Of a DNA stretch of 64,000 bases, positions 17,764 to 25,537 are shown in pieces. Below the pieces are notes generated by a model. That model was not told the DNA's origin, searched no databases, and saw nothing but the letters and a program-made list of their open reading frames with translations. The stretch comes from Leptolyngbya sp. Heron Island J (GTDB lineage Bacteria > Cyanobacteriota > Cyanobacteriia > Phormidesmidales > Phormidesmidaceae), in NCBI RefSeq assembly GCF_000482245.1, contig NZ_AWNH01000113.1:1-64000 (forward strand). Reading direction: 5' to 3'. The number at the start of each line of letters is the position of its first letter. Within the stretch, counting starts at the first letter, position 1. A program made the position numbers and the translations under genes.

Positions 17764-18047
17764 GCTGCTACCACTCCCAAGACAACAAAACTGCAACACA
17801 CAAGAAAATCGACAATGGTTCCATCCAGGTGCTCTAGCGCCATGTTTCGCGCCCAGCTTCGACCATTAAGAATGCCGTAAACTCTCACGCTGTAAGCAGC
17901 AAGGTAGATACAGGTGATGGCACAGGCAACTCCGATAATGGCTCTCATGGGTTGCCAGATATCAGCCAACGTTACAAGCGCTGAAGCAGCAATGGATATT
18001 AGAAGGTGTTTTGCAAACCACACGGGTTGCCGATGGGAGAGTCTCAT
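17751..18047 (-). CDS. Small membrane protein of the ATPase operon
   Basis: A 98-aa protein (from MRLSHRQPVWFAKH) with about three hydrophobic segments: LLISIAASALVTLAD, IIGVACAITCIYLAAYS and VDFLVCCSFVVLGVVAAW. The frame extends to a TTG at 18104, but a terminator-like hairpin sits in that extension, so the ATG at 18047 is preferred. Its stop overlaps the start of the large ATPase gene by 13 bases, suggesting coupled translation and a shared complex. Confidence 0.65.
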   Translation of the reverse strand: MRLSHRQPVWFAKHLLISIAASALVTLADIWQPMRAIIGVACAITCIYLAAYSVRVYGILNGRSWARNMALEHLDGTIVDFLVCCSFVVLGVVAAWPT

Positions 18048-18070
18048 AGTGAAAAACAGTGGGGTTGCTG

Positions 18071-18097
18071 CAAAGAGGGGATTATCCCCCCTCTTTG
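18071..18097 (-). terminator. Strong hairpin after the 18108-18656 gene
   Basis: CAAAGAGGGG pairs perfectly with CCCCTCTTTG around a seven-base loop. It lies 11 bases after the stop codon of the coiled-coil gene on the minus strand and upstream of the next gene. No clear U-run follows, so it may reduce rather than stop transcription. Confidence 0.45.
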
Positions 18098-18107
18098 GAA
18101 TCAAAAT

Positions 18108-18656
18108 CTAACGAGCGACTGGTATAGGCAGATGATTATTCAAAACGGTGGAACCACGCTCTGTTCCATTCCGGCTGGTATCGGTGATGCGATTAAGCTT
18201 CTCCTGGTAACCACGCTGGAACTTAGCGTATGCTACATTGAGATTTTCAACATCCGCAGCATGTTGGAATGATGTTTTCCGCCGAACCACGTTCAGTTCA
18301 TGCTTGAGGGTAAGCCACTGAGAATGGGCTTCCTCGCGAGATATTTCAAGTTTTGCTAGTTTCTTCTGAACATTTTTGAGGCGGTTGACAAGCTTCTGCT
18401 CAGCCTCAATAAGATGTTCGTAGCTCTCAAGCACCCGTTCAGCCTGGGCGCGTCCCTCGGCCATTTGAGTATTTCGGTCGATGATCTTATCTGCACCTTC
18501 TTCATTAAGGCTGATAAGTTGCTCAAGAGTTTCCATCTCCCAGCCGTCGTGGAGACCGATCTTCTCAAGATTGTGAGGATTAATTCCTGTGCCTGAGAGC
18601 CCTCCTCCTTTGACACCGAGAAGCCTGTCCAGGTTCTCTGATAGTCCAATTGCCAT
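18108..18656 (-). CDS. Coiled-coil protein of the ATPase operon
   Basis: A 182-aa protein. After a Gly-rich N-terminus (LLGVKGGGLSGTGINPHNLEK), residues about 40-160 form a long helical coiled coil (VLESYEHLIEAEQKLVNRLK, then KKLAKLEISREEAHSQW). There is no transmembrane segment or signal. It is followed by a strong hairpin and the small membrane gene. A scaffold role in a membrane complex is inferred from structure alone; the family is unknown to me. Confidence 0.6.
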   Translation of the reverse strand: MAIGLSENLDRLLGVKGGGLSGTGINPHNLEKIGLHDGWEMETLEQLISLNEEGADKIIDRNTQMAEGRAQAERVLESYEHLIEAEQKLVNRLKNVQKKLAKLEISREEAHSQWLTLKHELNVVRRKTSFQHAADVENLNVAYAKFQRGYQEKLNRITDTSRNGTERGSTVLNNHLPIPVAR

Positions 18657-18747
18657 GGGCGTTTACGCTCCTATATATCAAGATAAGTAGTGAGAAAAAG
18701 CATATTGAGCGCTATGTCATAGGCATCACCTCCTTTTGAGAGTCTCT

Positions 18748-19341
18748 CTAGTAGAGGTAACGGCTGAGTGCCTGCTCAAGGCGATCTAAACGTGCGTCAG
18801 TGTTCACCTTCGCACCAGCTACATGCCAGGAAACAAACGCATTAATAAGAAAGGCAGTACCGACCGTAAATAACGCTATATGGGTAATGGTCAACCTTAC
18901 TTTCCTCATCGCCGAAACTTCGGTACCAACAAGAGAGAGCCCCTGCTTGCATCGGGTAAGGCTTTCTTCAACAACATCAAGTTTGGGAAGCACAATTGAG
19001 AGGTGTTGGTTGCTGTTGTCAGCACAGTCACGGGTGAGATTGAACTCCTGTCTAAGGATTTTGAATTCTCTTCTTCCTCTTTCAAGGTCGGTGTGTAGCT
19101 CACTAACGGTTCCTTTGATGTCACTTAAAGAACGGGAGTGAAGCCGTCGGTAGGTTGCAAGGTCGGCAGAGAGATCGCCTTGCCGTTCTTCCAACTGCAC
19201 AAGTGAGTTAACAAGTTCAATCGGTACACTGACCGTTACTCGCTGAGGTGCCTGCTGTGTCAACTCATTAGAATTGTCTGTGTTCCTCAGATTCGCCAGG
19301 AGCTGTGATGGATTAACTTTTCGTTCTTTTTCTGCTGTCAC
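18748..19341 (-). CDS. Coiled-coil protein with C-terminal membrane anchor
   Basis: A 197-aa protein that starts with GTG preceded by a strong GGAGG site. The N-terminal 60 residues may be DNA- or protein-binding (QRVTVSVPIELVNSLVQLEE resembles a ribbon-helix-helix strand and helix). The middle is a coiled coil to about residue 145. One hydrophobic helix (THIALFTVGTAFLINAFVSW) follows and then a short helix at the end. It belongs to the same minus-strand run as the ATPase. Anchoring DNA to the membrane is a possible role, but only an inference. Confidence 0.6.
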   Translation of the reverse strand: MTAEKERKVNPSQLLANLRNTDNSNELTQQAPQRVTVSVPIELVNSLVQLEERQGDLSADLATYRRLHSRSLSDIKGTVSELHTDLERGRREFKILRQEFNLTRDCADNSNQHLSIVLPKLDVVEESLTRCKQGLSLVGTEVSAMRKVRLTITHIALFTVGTAFLINAFVSWHVAGAKVNTDARLDRLEQALSRYLY

Positions 19342-19388
19342 TTGGACACCTCCATATCCCTATGGTCACAGTGGGAATCAATCAAAGA

Positions 19389-19592
19389 TTAGTTAGGAAA
19401 AAGACGCTGAATCCTTGAGACAGCAGGACTCGACCATTCCAACGCTTCAATAAGTGGATCTATTTTGTGGCGCAGCCAAAAGCCACCAACGAAAGTGCCA
19501 GCAGCTAAGGCCAAACTCAGCACAGCTCTTATCGGCAATCGTGGTGGTGATACAGTTCGGCCAAGGCGAGGAGAGGAGGGAGTATAAAACAT
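19389..19592 (-). CDS. Very small membrane protein, start of the ATPase operon
   Basis: A 67-aa protein (MFYTPSSPRLG start) with a basic Pro-rich N-terminus and one hydrophobic helix (AVLSLALAAGTFVGGFWL). It is the first gene of the run leading down to the P-loop ATPase; a GGAGGGAG-like ribosome site precedes the ATG. No recognised family. Confidence 0.5.
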   Translation of the reverse strand: MFYTPSSPRLGRTVSPPRLPIRAVLSLALAAGTFVGGFWLRHKIDPLIEALEWSSPAVSRIQRLFPN

Positions 19593-19665
19593 CAGCAATA
19601 ATTTGGTATTGAGAACAAGGAGAGAAGGGGAAGAAGAGACGAAATTCGGGGAGCCCTGTAAAGCC

Positions 19666-19836
19666 TTATGACTTTGTGGATGAGGACGGGTGAATCATGG
19701 GAAGTTTTACCGGCTGTAAAATTTGCGTCAAAAGAGCATTTAAGTACTCCGTCATGGAGAGTTCACCACGGATTCGATCGATCTCGGCGAAATTTACTGC
19801 CGTCAGAGGAACTCTTCTATCGGGTGATTTGGTCAT
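19666..19836 (-). CDS. Short ribbon-helix-helix-like protein (56 aa)
   Basis: The frame ATG 19834-19836 to TAA 19666-19668 encodes MTKSPDRRVPLTAVNFAEID followed by RIRGELSMTEYLNALLTQIL. One strand (RRVPLTA) followed by two helices separated by a short turn is the RHH pattern, and the size fits a dimeric repressor or a small partition or copy-number regulator. I prefer it to the opposite-strand frame 19697-19948, which is cysteine- and arginine-rich without structure. It lies just before the divergent promoter region of the plus-strand genes. Confidence 0.5.
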   Translation of the reverse strand: MTKSPDRRVPLTAVNFAEIDRIRGELSMTEYLNALLTQILQPVKLPMIHPSSSTKS

Positions 19837-20000
19837 AGCTCGGAAAATTTATGAGTCAATCAGGGCGATTGTTGGATCAAATTCGGGGCGATTACCTGCT
19901 AGACTTTTTATAAGCCACCTATTTAGGTTCTGTCAAGCACTTAAATAGGTTCCAATGCAAGGGAGGGCGCTCATTCATTTACACTGAGCGCATTAGAGCA

Positions 20001-20540
20001 ATGCTGAAGATGGCCAAATTTTCTATAAATGTTCCAGATGAGTATGCTGAAGCGCTCACCGAATGGGCAGAATCGCTCGGTGACAATCGAGGAAGCCTGG
20101 TCAGTCACCTATTAAGGTTATGTTGTGAGTCCCAATACCCAGATCGGTTCCCTCAGGTACCTGGGAGCTTACCGAGTGCTCAAGTCACCACTGGAATCGT
20201 TCCGCCAAATACGCTCTTATCACAACAACTAACGCTTGCCAGCAATTTAGAAGGACGTGTGACGAGCATTCAGGCGTTAGCCGTAAAAAATCTGAGGGAG
20301 TATTTTGAAAAATTCACCAGCCGCTACCACACAGCAATAACCAGCTTTGCCAATACCAACGGGCTTACCTTTGAAGCTGCTTACGTACTCCTCACCCAGC
20401 GTTCCTATCCATATAGTGCAGAGGATTTTGAGTGGGCAAAGTCCCAGCCTACGATCCTGACAGAAGCACAATTTCTTGCAGGACAGATGGGCCAGGATAG
20501 GTCATCTCCTGGCCTAGAATCAAAAGGCACTCAACATTAA
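20001..20540 (+). CDS. Ribbon-helix-helix-like protein, unknown
   Basis: A 179-aa protein. The start has the RHH look (KFSINVPDEYAEALTEWAES, then NRGSLVSHLLRLCCES). A Pro-rich linker follows (residues 50-75), then a helical C-terminal domain (EGRVTSIQALAVKNLREYFE, then FANTNGLTFEAAYVLLTQRS). An ATG nine bases downstream (MAKFS) is an alternative start. It reads towards the replication gene and faces away from the 19666-19836 repressor-like gene. It may control copy number, which is inference. Confidence 0.6.
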   Translation: MLKMAKFSINVPDEYAEALTEWAESLGDNRGSLVSHLLRLCCESQYPDRFPQVPGSLPSAQVTTGIVPPNTLLSQQLTLASNLEGRVTSIQALAVKNLREYFEKFTSRYHTAITSFANTNGLTFEAAYVLLTQRSYPYSAEDFEWAKSQPTILTEAQFLAGQMGQDRSSPGLESKGTQH

Positions 20541-20681
20541 GACAGAAGGAGGCACCATCCTTGCGACACTACAAACACAGACCCTCAGTGCATCAAAGTG
20601 GGAAAATCAATCACAAACAAAATATTAAATTTTGTAAAGATCGGACGTTACGTCCAGTACATATGGCCTGGATCACTTAAT

Positions 20682-20972
20682 ATGCGTGAGAGCTTAAACA
20701 GTACAAGCGAACCTAAAGCCATGAGCACACCTGGACTACAAACCGCGTCCACGATCACCTTCAAGGTTGAACGGGTTCCTGCCGTCACCAGGAATCAATT
20801 CAAGAGCGCATGCGCAGCCGATGGGCTCAACATGCGTGATGTCGTGATTCCATTCATGACTCAGTACGGGCAATTCAGTGCTGCCTGTTCAGCAGAAGGG
20901 CTCAATGCCTTGGAGGTACTCACTAAAATGATGCAGCAGTTCGCCGAACAGCAAACATCAGAAGCAGCCTAG
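20682..20972 (+). CDS. Small protein upstream of the replication gene
   Basis: A 96-aa protein from MRESLNSTSEP; the frame opens further to a GTG at 20598, and MSTPGLQTAS at 20721 is another possible start. A strand (STITFKVERV) is followed by helices (VTRNQFKSACAADGLNMRDV and CSAEGLNALEVLTKMMQQF). The phrase CxAxGLN occurs twice, suggesting an internal duplication. It could be a DNA-binding regulator of replication; no family recognised. Confidence 0.5.
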   Translation: MRESLNSTSEPKAMSTPGLQTASTITFKVERVPAVTRNQFKSACAADGLNMRDVVIPFMTQYGQFSAACSAEGLNALEVLTKMMQQFAEQQTSEAA

Positions 20973-21458
20973 CAAGTACACTTGTACTGTATCGATATAG
21001 GCTTGCAGTGTATCGAGGCAGGATACCTGTAGCTGTCTTAACGTGAAAAAAGGAGGAAATGGATGAATAAGTCTTAAATAGCAAAAATCCCAACCTGTTG
21101 GCAGTAGGTGGGACTTTGCAAAACCAAAAGATATTCAGTTTTAGGGTTCGGATTCCAGAAAGCTTTGACGGCAAATTGGAAAACCGAGGGATTCGTTTAT
21201 GTATTTTAAGGCGGATCTGCGATTTTGGCAACTTTATTCAGTCGCAGAGAACAGCCAAAACCATTGACTGAATCCATCCCTGCACTCTCGGTAGTGTCGG
21301 GATAGGAACTTGTAATAGCTTTACCACTACTGGTAGTGGAAGAGCGTTTTCTTTACAACCTATTCCTTGATCCCTGGCGCTCCAAGCGGGGTAAGAGGCT
21401 TCCATTGCAGATAATTGCCTCCTGCTTCGTGTCGTGAAGTGGCAATGGGTTTTAAAGA
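20973..21458. other. Intergenic region before the replication gene, possible origin
   Basis: It contains short palindromes (AGTACACTTGTACT at about 20975; CCACTACTGGTAGTGG at 21324-21339) and two TGTATCGA copies near 20990-21015. No regular iterons are seen. Minus-strand frames here look random. The location, directly upstream of rep, makes it the best place in the window for a replication origin, but the evidence is positional only. Confidence 0.35.
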
Positions 21459-23123
21459 GTGAAGACACAGAGCATACCTGCTTCTACCTTTGTAGAAGAG
21501 CAGGATAATCCTCTCTTAGAAATATTCAAGCATCGATACGATTTCATTTACGCAAACCATCCACAACCAGGCGAAAAACCGATCTGGTTTACCGAGGATC
21601 GGCATCCGCTCTCAGATCGACTTATTGAGCAGGGCAGTTATTTATATGGAGTAAGGTTCGGCCCCACAACGAGCTATGCACTCATCGATATTGACACCGA
21701 CTCGGCCTATCACCCAAAGAGAGATCCCTTAGCACTCAATAGAATCCAATCAACACTGGAAAAAACGATGGGGATCGTTACCTCGGTAACGTGTCAGAGT
21801 TCTTACAGTCAAGGTCTCCACTTATATTTACCGCTCGCCCAGGAGTTTACTTCCTGGGAACTGGGGATAGCCCTTACCTGTGTTCTTGAAAATGCAGGGT
21901 TTTCCGTTTCGGCTGGCCAGCTCGAAGTATTTCCGAATGCTCGTCACTTTGGAAGTGACGGCCAGTTAAACTTATTTAACGGCCATAGGCTTCCATGCTT
22001 TAAGCACGGCTTCTGCTTACTTAATGATGAACTGGAACCAATCATCAACGGAGACGAAGACACATTTATTCGGCATTGGAAATTTACTCAAGTAAAAAAC
22101 GATCTAACCCCGAAAAAACTCAAGAAAGTTCTTAAGACTGCCTACCGAAAAACTTATCGCATCTCCAGCAAGGCAGAAAAGTTTCTCAACGACTTAAAAG
22201 TAGAAATTGAATATGGATGGACAGGCGCTGGACAAACCAATCGCCTTCTCGGACGCATCGTCATGTTCTACTTCGTCTTCGGCCATGTTCTTGGCGCAAG
22301 CGAGCCACTTAAAGGGGAGACGCTAGAAAAAAAAGTCGTAGAAGTTGCAAGACAGCTCCCAGGCTTTGAAGAATTTTGTAATCATCAACATGAACTGGAA
22401 AGTCGAGTCAGTGAATGGGTCTCCTGCATAGAAAATAGCCACTACTATCACTACGGCTACGACTCAATTCCGAAAACTGACCTGGACAAGACAGATAAAC
22501 GAGCTGAGAGAAATAAACAGATAGAAACCGAAGCGAGACAACGAATCAACGGCGGAGTCAAAAAACTTCTCGAAGAAAGCTCTCTCCCGTCAGGCATTAC
22601 TGCCAGACACAACGCATTGACAGCGCAAGGGATTAGTAGCCAAACACTATACAAGCATCGCGATTTATGGCACCCAAAACATATACAGACCGTAGACGCG
22701 GCACAAGTACAACTAGATTGTAATGCTGAATTTTGTGAAGGCCCCTCTGTGAGGGGAGCAGGGGCCTTCACAAAATCACAGTCAAGCTTATTATCGCCTA
22801 TAGAGTGTGATTCCTTTGAACACAACAACTCCAGCGATCAACAAAATAATAACAAAACCGATCTTGAGTGTAATCAGCCAACCAATCAGGCTTCTACGCC
22901 TCTAACACCAGAAGAAAAGGTCCAAACGATCAAAGATGACATTAGAAAGGCGCTGGCCTTTGAGCAACGACGACGCCAGAATCAGCAGACTACCTGCAAT
23001 CAATCGGATACCGCACGGATAGAGCATTCATATAGGGCACGAATGGAGCAGTGGCGCGACTCAGGCGATCCTATCTTGAGTGCAGAAGCGAAGAAATGGT
23101 TTGAGCAGAATGGGGAAACGTAA
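21459..23123 (+). CDS. Primase-polymerase (AEP)-like plasmid replication protein
   Basis: A 554-aa protein. Residues about 1-200 carry motifs like the archaeo-eukaryotic primase fold: YALIDIDTDSAYH (DxD, about residue 75), SSYSQGLHLYLPL (sxH-type, His about 121) and QLEVFPNARHFG (about 160). A helical middle region follows (KLKKVLKTAYRKTYR, GWTGAGQTNRLLGRIVMFY). The C-terminal third is low-complexity and contains a 17-bp hairpin in its DNA. It starts at GTG with a frame stop just upstream. Proteins of this kind initiate or prime plasmid replication. No helicase Walker motif is present. The position among partition genes fits a Rep. Confidence 0.65.
   Translation: MKTQSIPASTFVEEQDNPLLEIFKHRYDFIYANHPQPGEKPIWFTEDRHPLSDRLIEQGSYLYGVRFGPTTSYALIDIDTDSAYHPKRDPLALNRIQSTLEKTMGIVTSVTCQSSYSQGLHLYLPLAQEFTSWELGIALTCVLENAGFSVSAGQLEVFPNARHFGSDGQLNLFNGHRLPCFKHGFCLLNDELEPIINGDEDTFIRHWKFTQVKNDLTPKKLKKVLKTAYRKTYRISSKAEKFLNDLKVEIEYGWTGAGQTNRLLGRIVMFYFVFGHVLGASEPLKGETLEKKVVEVARQLPGFEEFCNHQHELESRVSEWVSCIENSHYYHYGYDSIPKTDLDKTDKRAERNKQIETEARQRINGGVKKLLEESSLPSGITARHNALTAQGISSQTLYKHRDLWHPKHIQTVDAAQVQLDCNAEFCEGPSVRGAGAFTKSQSSLLSPIECDSFEHNNSSDQQNNNKTDLECNQPTNQASTPLTPEEKVQTIKDDIRKALAFEQRRRQNQQTTCNQSDTARIEHSYRARMEQWRDSGDPILSAEAKKWFEQNGET
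22730..22776. repeat. Perfect 17-bp inverted repeat inside the rep gene
   Basis: ATTTTGTGAAGGCCCCT (22730-22746) is exactly complementary to 22760-22776, with a 13-base loop. It is translated in frame as part of the low-complexity tail (CEGPSVRGAGAFT). This may be a REP-like palindromic insertion or an attenuator. Confidence 0.65.
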
Positions 23124-23220
23124 GGATTGAGAAGGCAGTGGCCAGACTTGACCAGAGTTTTCTCATTTCAAAAGGGTGGAGTAATGTCCTCCACAGCAAT
23201 CAACCGCAGAGAAAATCTTT

Positions 23221-23257
23221 TGCAGTTTACAGCAAGAACTTTTTGCTGTAAACTGCA
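23221..23257. terminator. Bidirectional terminator-like hairpin
   Basis: TGCAGTTTACAGCAA (23221-23235) pairs perfectly with 23243-23257. It lies between the converging ends of the rep gene (plus) and the SprT-like gene (minus), the usual place for a shared terminator. Confidence 0.5.
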
Positions 23258-23352
23258 TGACCTCATAAGATTGCTGTCCTGGTTGCTGGCAAAGACCAAT
23301 GAGATCTCCAGGCCGAAGGCCCTTTATCACTTTGTCCTTCGAGGAATCCGGT

Positions 23353-24015
23353 TTATTCATCATCTTCATCCTGCGTCTCAGCAACTAACAGAATGACACA
23401 ATCACCACAAATGAGACGAGTCTTCGGTTTTGCCCAGGCATTGGTGCCACATTGAGGGCAAGAATATTTTGTTTTGCTGGCTCCCTTTTTAGCCTTCAGA
23501 CGAAGGCGCTCTTTACTGTGTACCTCTACGTAAGGCAGAGTTACCCCTTGGGCAATCAGCTCCTTACAGCAGGTATCAAAGGCGGAGCCTTTGATAATGT
23601 AGTGTGTCATTTTGGAGCCAGTCACTTTACCGCCAGGGGCTCCCGTCGAGGTAGGCATAAGCCCGATAGATTTCATTTTCTGAGCCCATTCCTTATTATG
23701 GTAGCCATTCTTACTGGGCTTACCGTGCCGAAACTGCCACAGGTGAACCATTTCATGGGCCAGGGTAGAAAGAATTTCCTCAACCGATCTGCTCTTAAAA
23801 TGGGCTGGGTTCAGGGCGATCTCATCAGTAGTTTCGCCGCCATCACGAGTAGTAAACCGCTGGCCTGCAAAATACCCGTAGGCACCTCGTTTCCGCTGCA
23901 TGGTGATCAGGCACCCTGGCAAAGCGTTACGAAAGAGCTTGGCATTGAAGTATGCATAGGCTCTATTTAGTTCGTCATAGGTTCGTTTTGTAGGAGTTGC
24001 AGCCGTTACCGTCAT
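23353..24015 (-). CDS. SprT-like zinc metallopeptidase
   Basis: A 220-aa protein. The catalytic HExxH is in STLAHEMVHLWQF (about residue 87), with a downstream YHNKEW that supplies the third ligand region. A C-terminal zinc ribbon has CPQC (about 188) and CGDC (about 205). The SprT/Spartan family degrades proteins crosslinked to or stalled on DNA. On a plasmid it could clear relaxase- or replication-protein adducts, which is inference. The start ATG at 24015 is followed upstream by two identical palindromic boxes that may be operators. Confidence 0.85.
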   Translation of the reverse strand: MTVTAATPTKRTYDELNRAYAYFNAKLFRNALPGCLITMQRKRGAYGYFAGQRFTTRDGGETTDEIALNPAHFKSRSVEEILSTLAHEMVHLWQFRHGKPSKNGYHNKEWAQKMKSIGLMPTSTGAPGGKVTGSKMTHYIIKGSAFDTCCKELIAQGVTLPYVEVHSKERLRLKAKKGASKTKYSCPQCGTNAWAKPKTRLICGDCVILLVAETQDEDDE

Positions 24016-24041
24016 CGGGATGGCTCATTTCAGAGTTAATC

Positions 24042-24120
24042 AATCGTACGATTTAAATGCTAGAGTATGCCCGATTGAGCTTCAATAAGTAACTTAATTG
24101 ATTAGTTTAATCGTACGATT
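24042..24120. promoter_or_regulatory. Two palindromic AATCGTACGATT boxes upstream of the SprT-like gene
   Basis: The 12-bp palindrome AATCGTACGATT occurs at 24042-24053 and 24109-24120, each followed by TAA (15 identical bases), 67 bases apart. They lie 27 and 94 bases upstream of the SprT-like start codon, suggesting a dimeric repressor that loops or brackets the promoter. Confidence 0.6.
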
Positions 24121-24187
24121 TAATTCTGAGAATCAGAGATGATTACGGTGGTTACTGGCGCTTGTATAAAGATGAATCCTAACTCAG

Positions 24188-24625
24188 CTACCAGGGCAAA
24201 CGATTTCGGGTCTTCTTAGACTCATCCCTAACAATATTGAGAATCGCTTCGTTAACCGCTTCTTGCTCTTGATGAGGCAGACTGCCAATCCACCTTTCGA
24301 GTTCTACAGCGGTGAGCACTTCGTTAGCCATGTATGCCTGCTGAACTATTTCAGGCAAAGTTGATCGGTCTCTACGTTTTCCACCAGTTGCCTTGTACAG
24401 TTCACGGACTCCACACCCGAAAAGTTCAGCGGTTTCTTCTTGTACGGCATCGTTATAACAGTCACCACCGTTAGCCTTGATGCTATCAGTGAAGCGTTTG
24501 AATATCTTTCCCCCATCAGTCCTACCTCGTTTGTCAGGTAGCCTCTCTGAATCACCTGATAGGGTTAATTGATGCTCCGATGGTTGCGTTTCCTGCTCCT
24601 GTCGCCAAAAGTCTAAGAACCCCAT
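24188..24625 (-). CDS. Unknown plasmid protein
   Basis: A 145-aa soluble protein. The central part (KANGGDCYNDAVQEETAELF, then GCGVRELYKATGGKRRDR) and a C-terminal helical region (TAVELERWIGSLPHQEQEAV) are well structured. No family is recognised. It overlaps the end of the 24552-25004 gene by 74 bases in another frame, so the two are likely co-transcribed. Confidence 0.6.
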   Translation of the reverse strand: MGFLDFWRQEQETQPSEHQLTLSGDSERLPDKRGRTDGGKIFKRFTDSIKANGGDCYNDAVQEETAELFGCGVRELYKATGGKRRDRSTLPEIVQQAYMANEVLTAVELERWIGSLPHQEQEAVNEAILNIVRDESKKTRNRLPW

Positions 24626-25004
24626 TATTTTTTACGTCCTCGCGTTCTTCGGTAGTGAAATCATCAGTCGTAAATACAACCTCTAACCCATGACGGATGA
24701 TGTCTAAACCATCCTCGAACATTAGGAACTCATCTAAAATCTGATGTCTGTATGGGTAAAGCGAATCGGACTCGCGGAAATTCAACCCGTGGGTGATCAA
24801 CATATGGGAATCGAGCGTTGTTTCATACAGCCAGGTGGAGTACAACCGGCACAACGCATTGATCCAAGTTCGCTTATACCGTCGATCTCCGTAACTACGA
24901 ATTTCAGACACGTAATTTTGCAGCGGACTGGTCAATTCACCTTTCCAAGAATTGAGCTTCCGCCAAAGTTTGAATACCTGGTCTTTTAGCGCATACATCT
25001 TCAT
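24552..25004 (-). CDS. Unknown plasmid protein
   Basis: A 150-aa protein rich in Trp, Tyr, Arg and Leu (KLWRKLNSWKGELTSPLQNY, then RYKRTWINALCRLYSTWLYE), probably helical and soluble, with an acidic middle (DEFLMFEDGLD). It is the first of two overlapping genes. I do not recognise it. Confidence 0.55.
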   Translation of the reverse strand: MKMYALKDQVFKLWRKLNSWKGELTSPLQNYVSEIRSYGDRRYKRTWINALCRLYSTWLYETTLDSHMLITHGLNFRESDSLYPYRHQILDEFLMFEDGLDIIRHGLEVVFTTDDFTTEEREDVKNNGVLRLLATGAGNATIGASINPIR

Positions 25005-25537
25005 GGGCCAAGTATACCAAACGCTGAAACGTCGAGGCTACGTTACTTCGAAGTGTAAAGCAAATGACCTGTAACACCCTGAAAACTACTTTATTCCCGA
25101 TTTAGGCAATACATTTGCCACACTTTTACACTACGAATTTATAGCATTTGAATTGCGACCAATGGGGTGATACGCCCCCACTGAATTACCCCTTTTTATT
25201 TAGCCTGGATAAGCAGACATTCAGTGTGATCGCAAACAGCTTGCGTTTTGTGCAATTCAAAACCGTAGGTTTTTCACCGAGTCCCCAGACCCATTGCCCC
25301 GACCTTGACGAAAATGAGCCATAAGGATGAAAGCATTGCCCAGTAGTAGTTACAAGCCTCAAAATTAAGCAGTCTCAGAAAAAGTACCAACTAACAGACG
25401 TTTCAACACTAGAAAGTGATTCATTAGGAGCAGTTGCGTCGCTTTGGCAGCGGATCACCTTTCCTGTGAGTACCTATGCCTAGTTGCGTTGCGCAGCGGG
25501 TCAATGATTGCTGCAGATGCCCAGGCTATTCCATGAC
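25005..25537. other. Intergenic segment
   Basis: No gene. Two related but imperfect copies of AGTTGCGTYGCNNNNCAGCGG occur near 25431 and 25483. Otherwise nothing recognisable. Confidence 0.35.

Noticed and set aside
19697-19948. 83-aa plus-strand frame
   Set aside because: It overlaps the better-structured 56-aa minus-strand frame, has no ribosome site and has random-looking composition.
20923-21468. Two minus-strand frames (102 and 76 aa) before rep
   Set aside because: Composition looks random, they overlap the 20682-20972 gene or the rep start, and no family pattern is visible.
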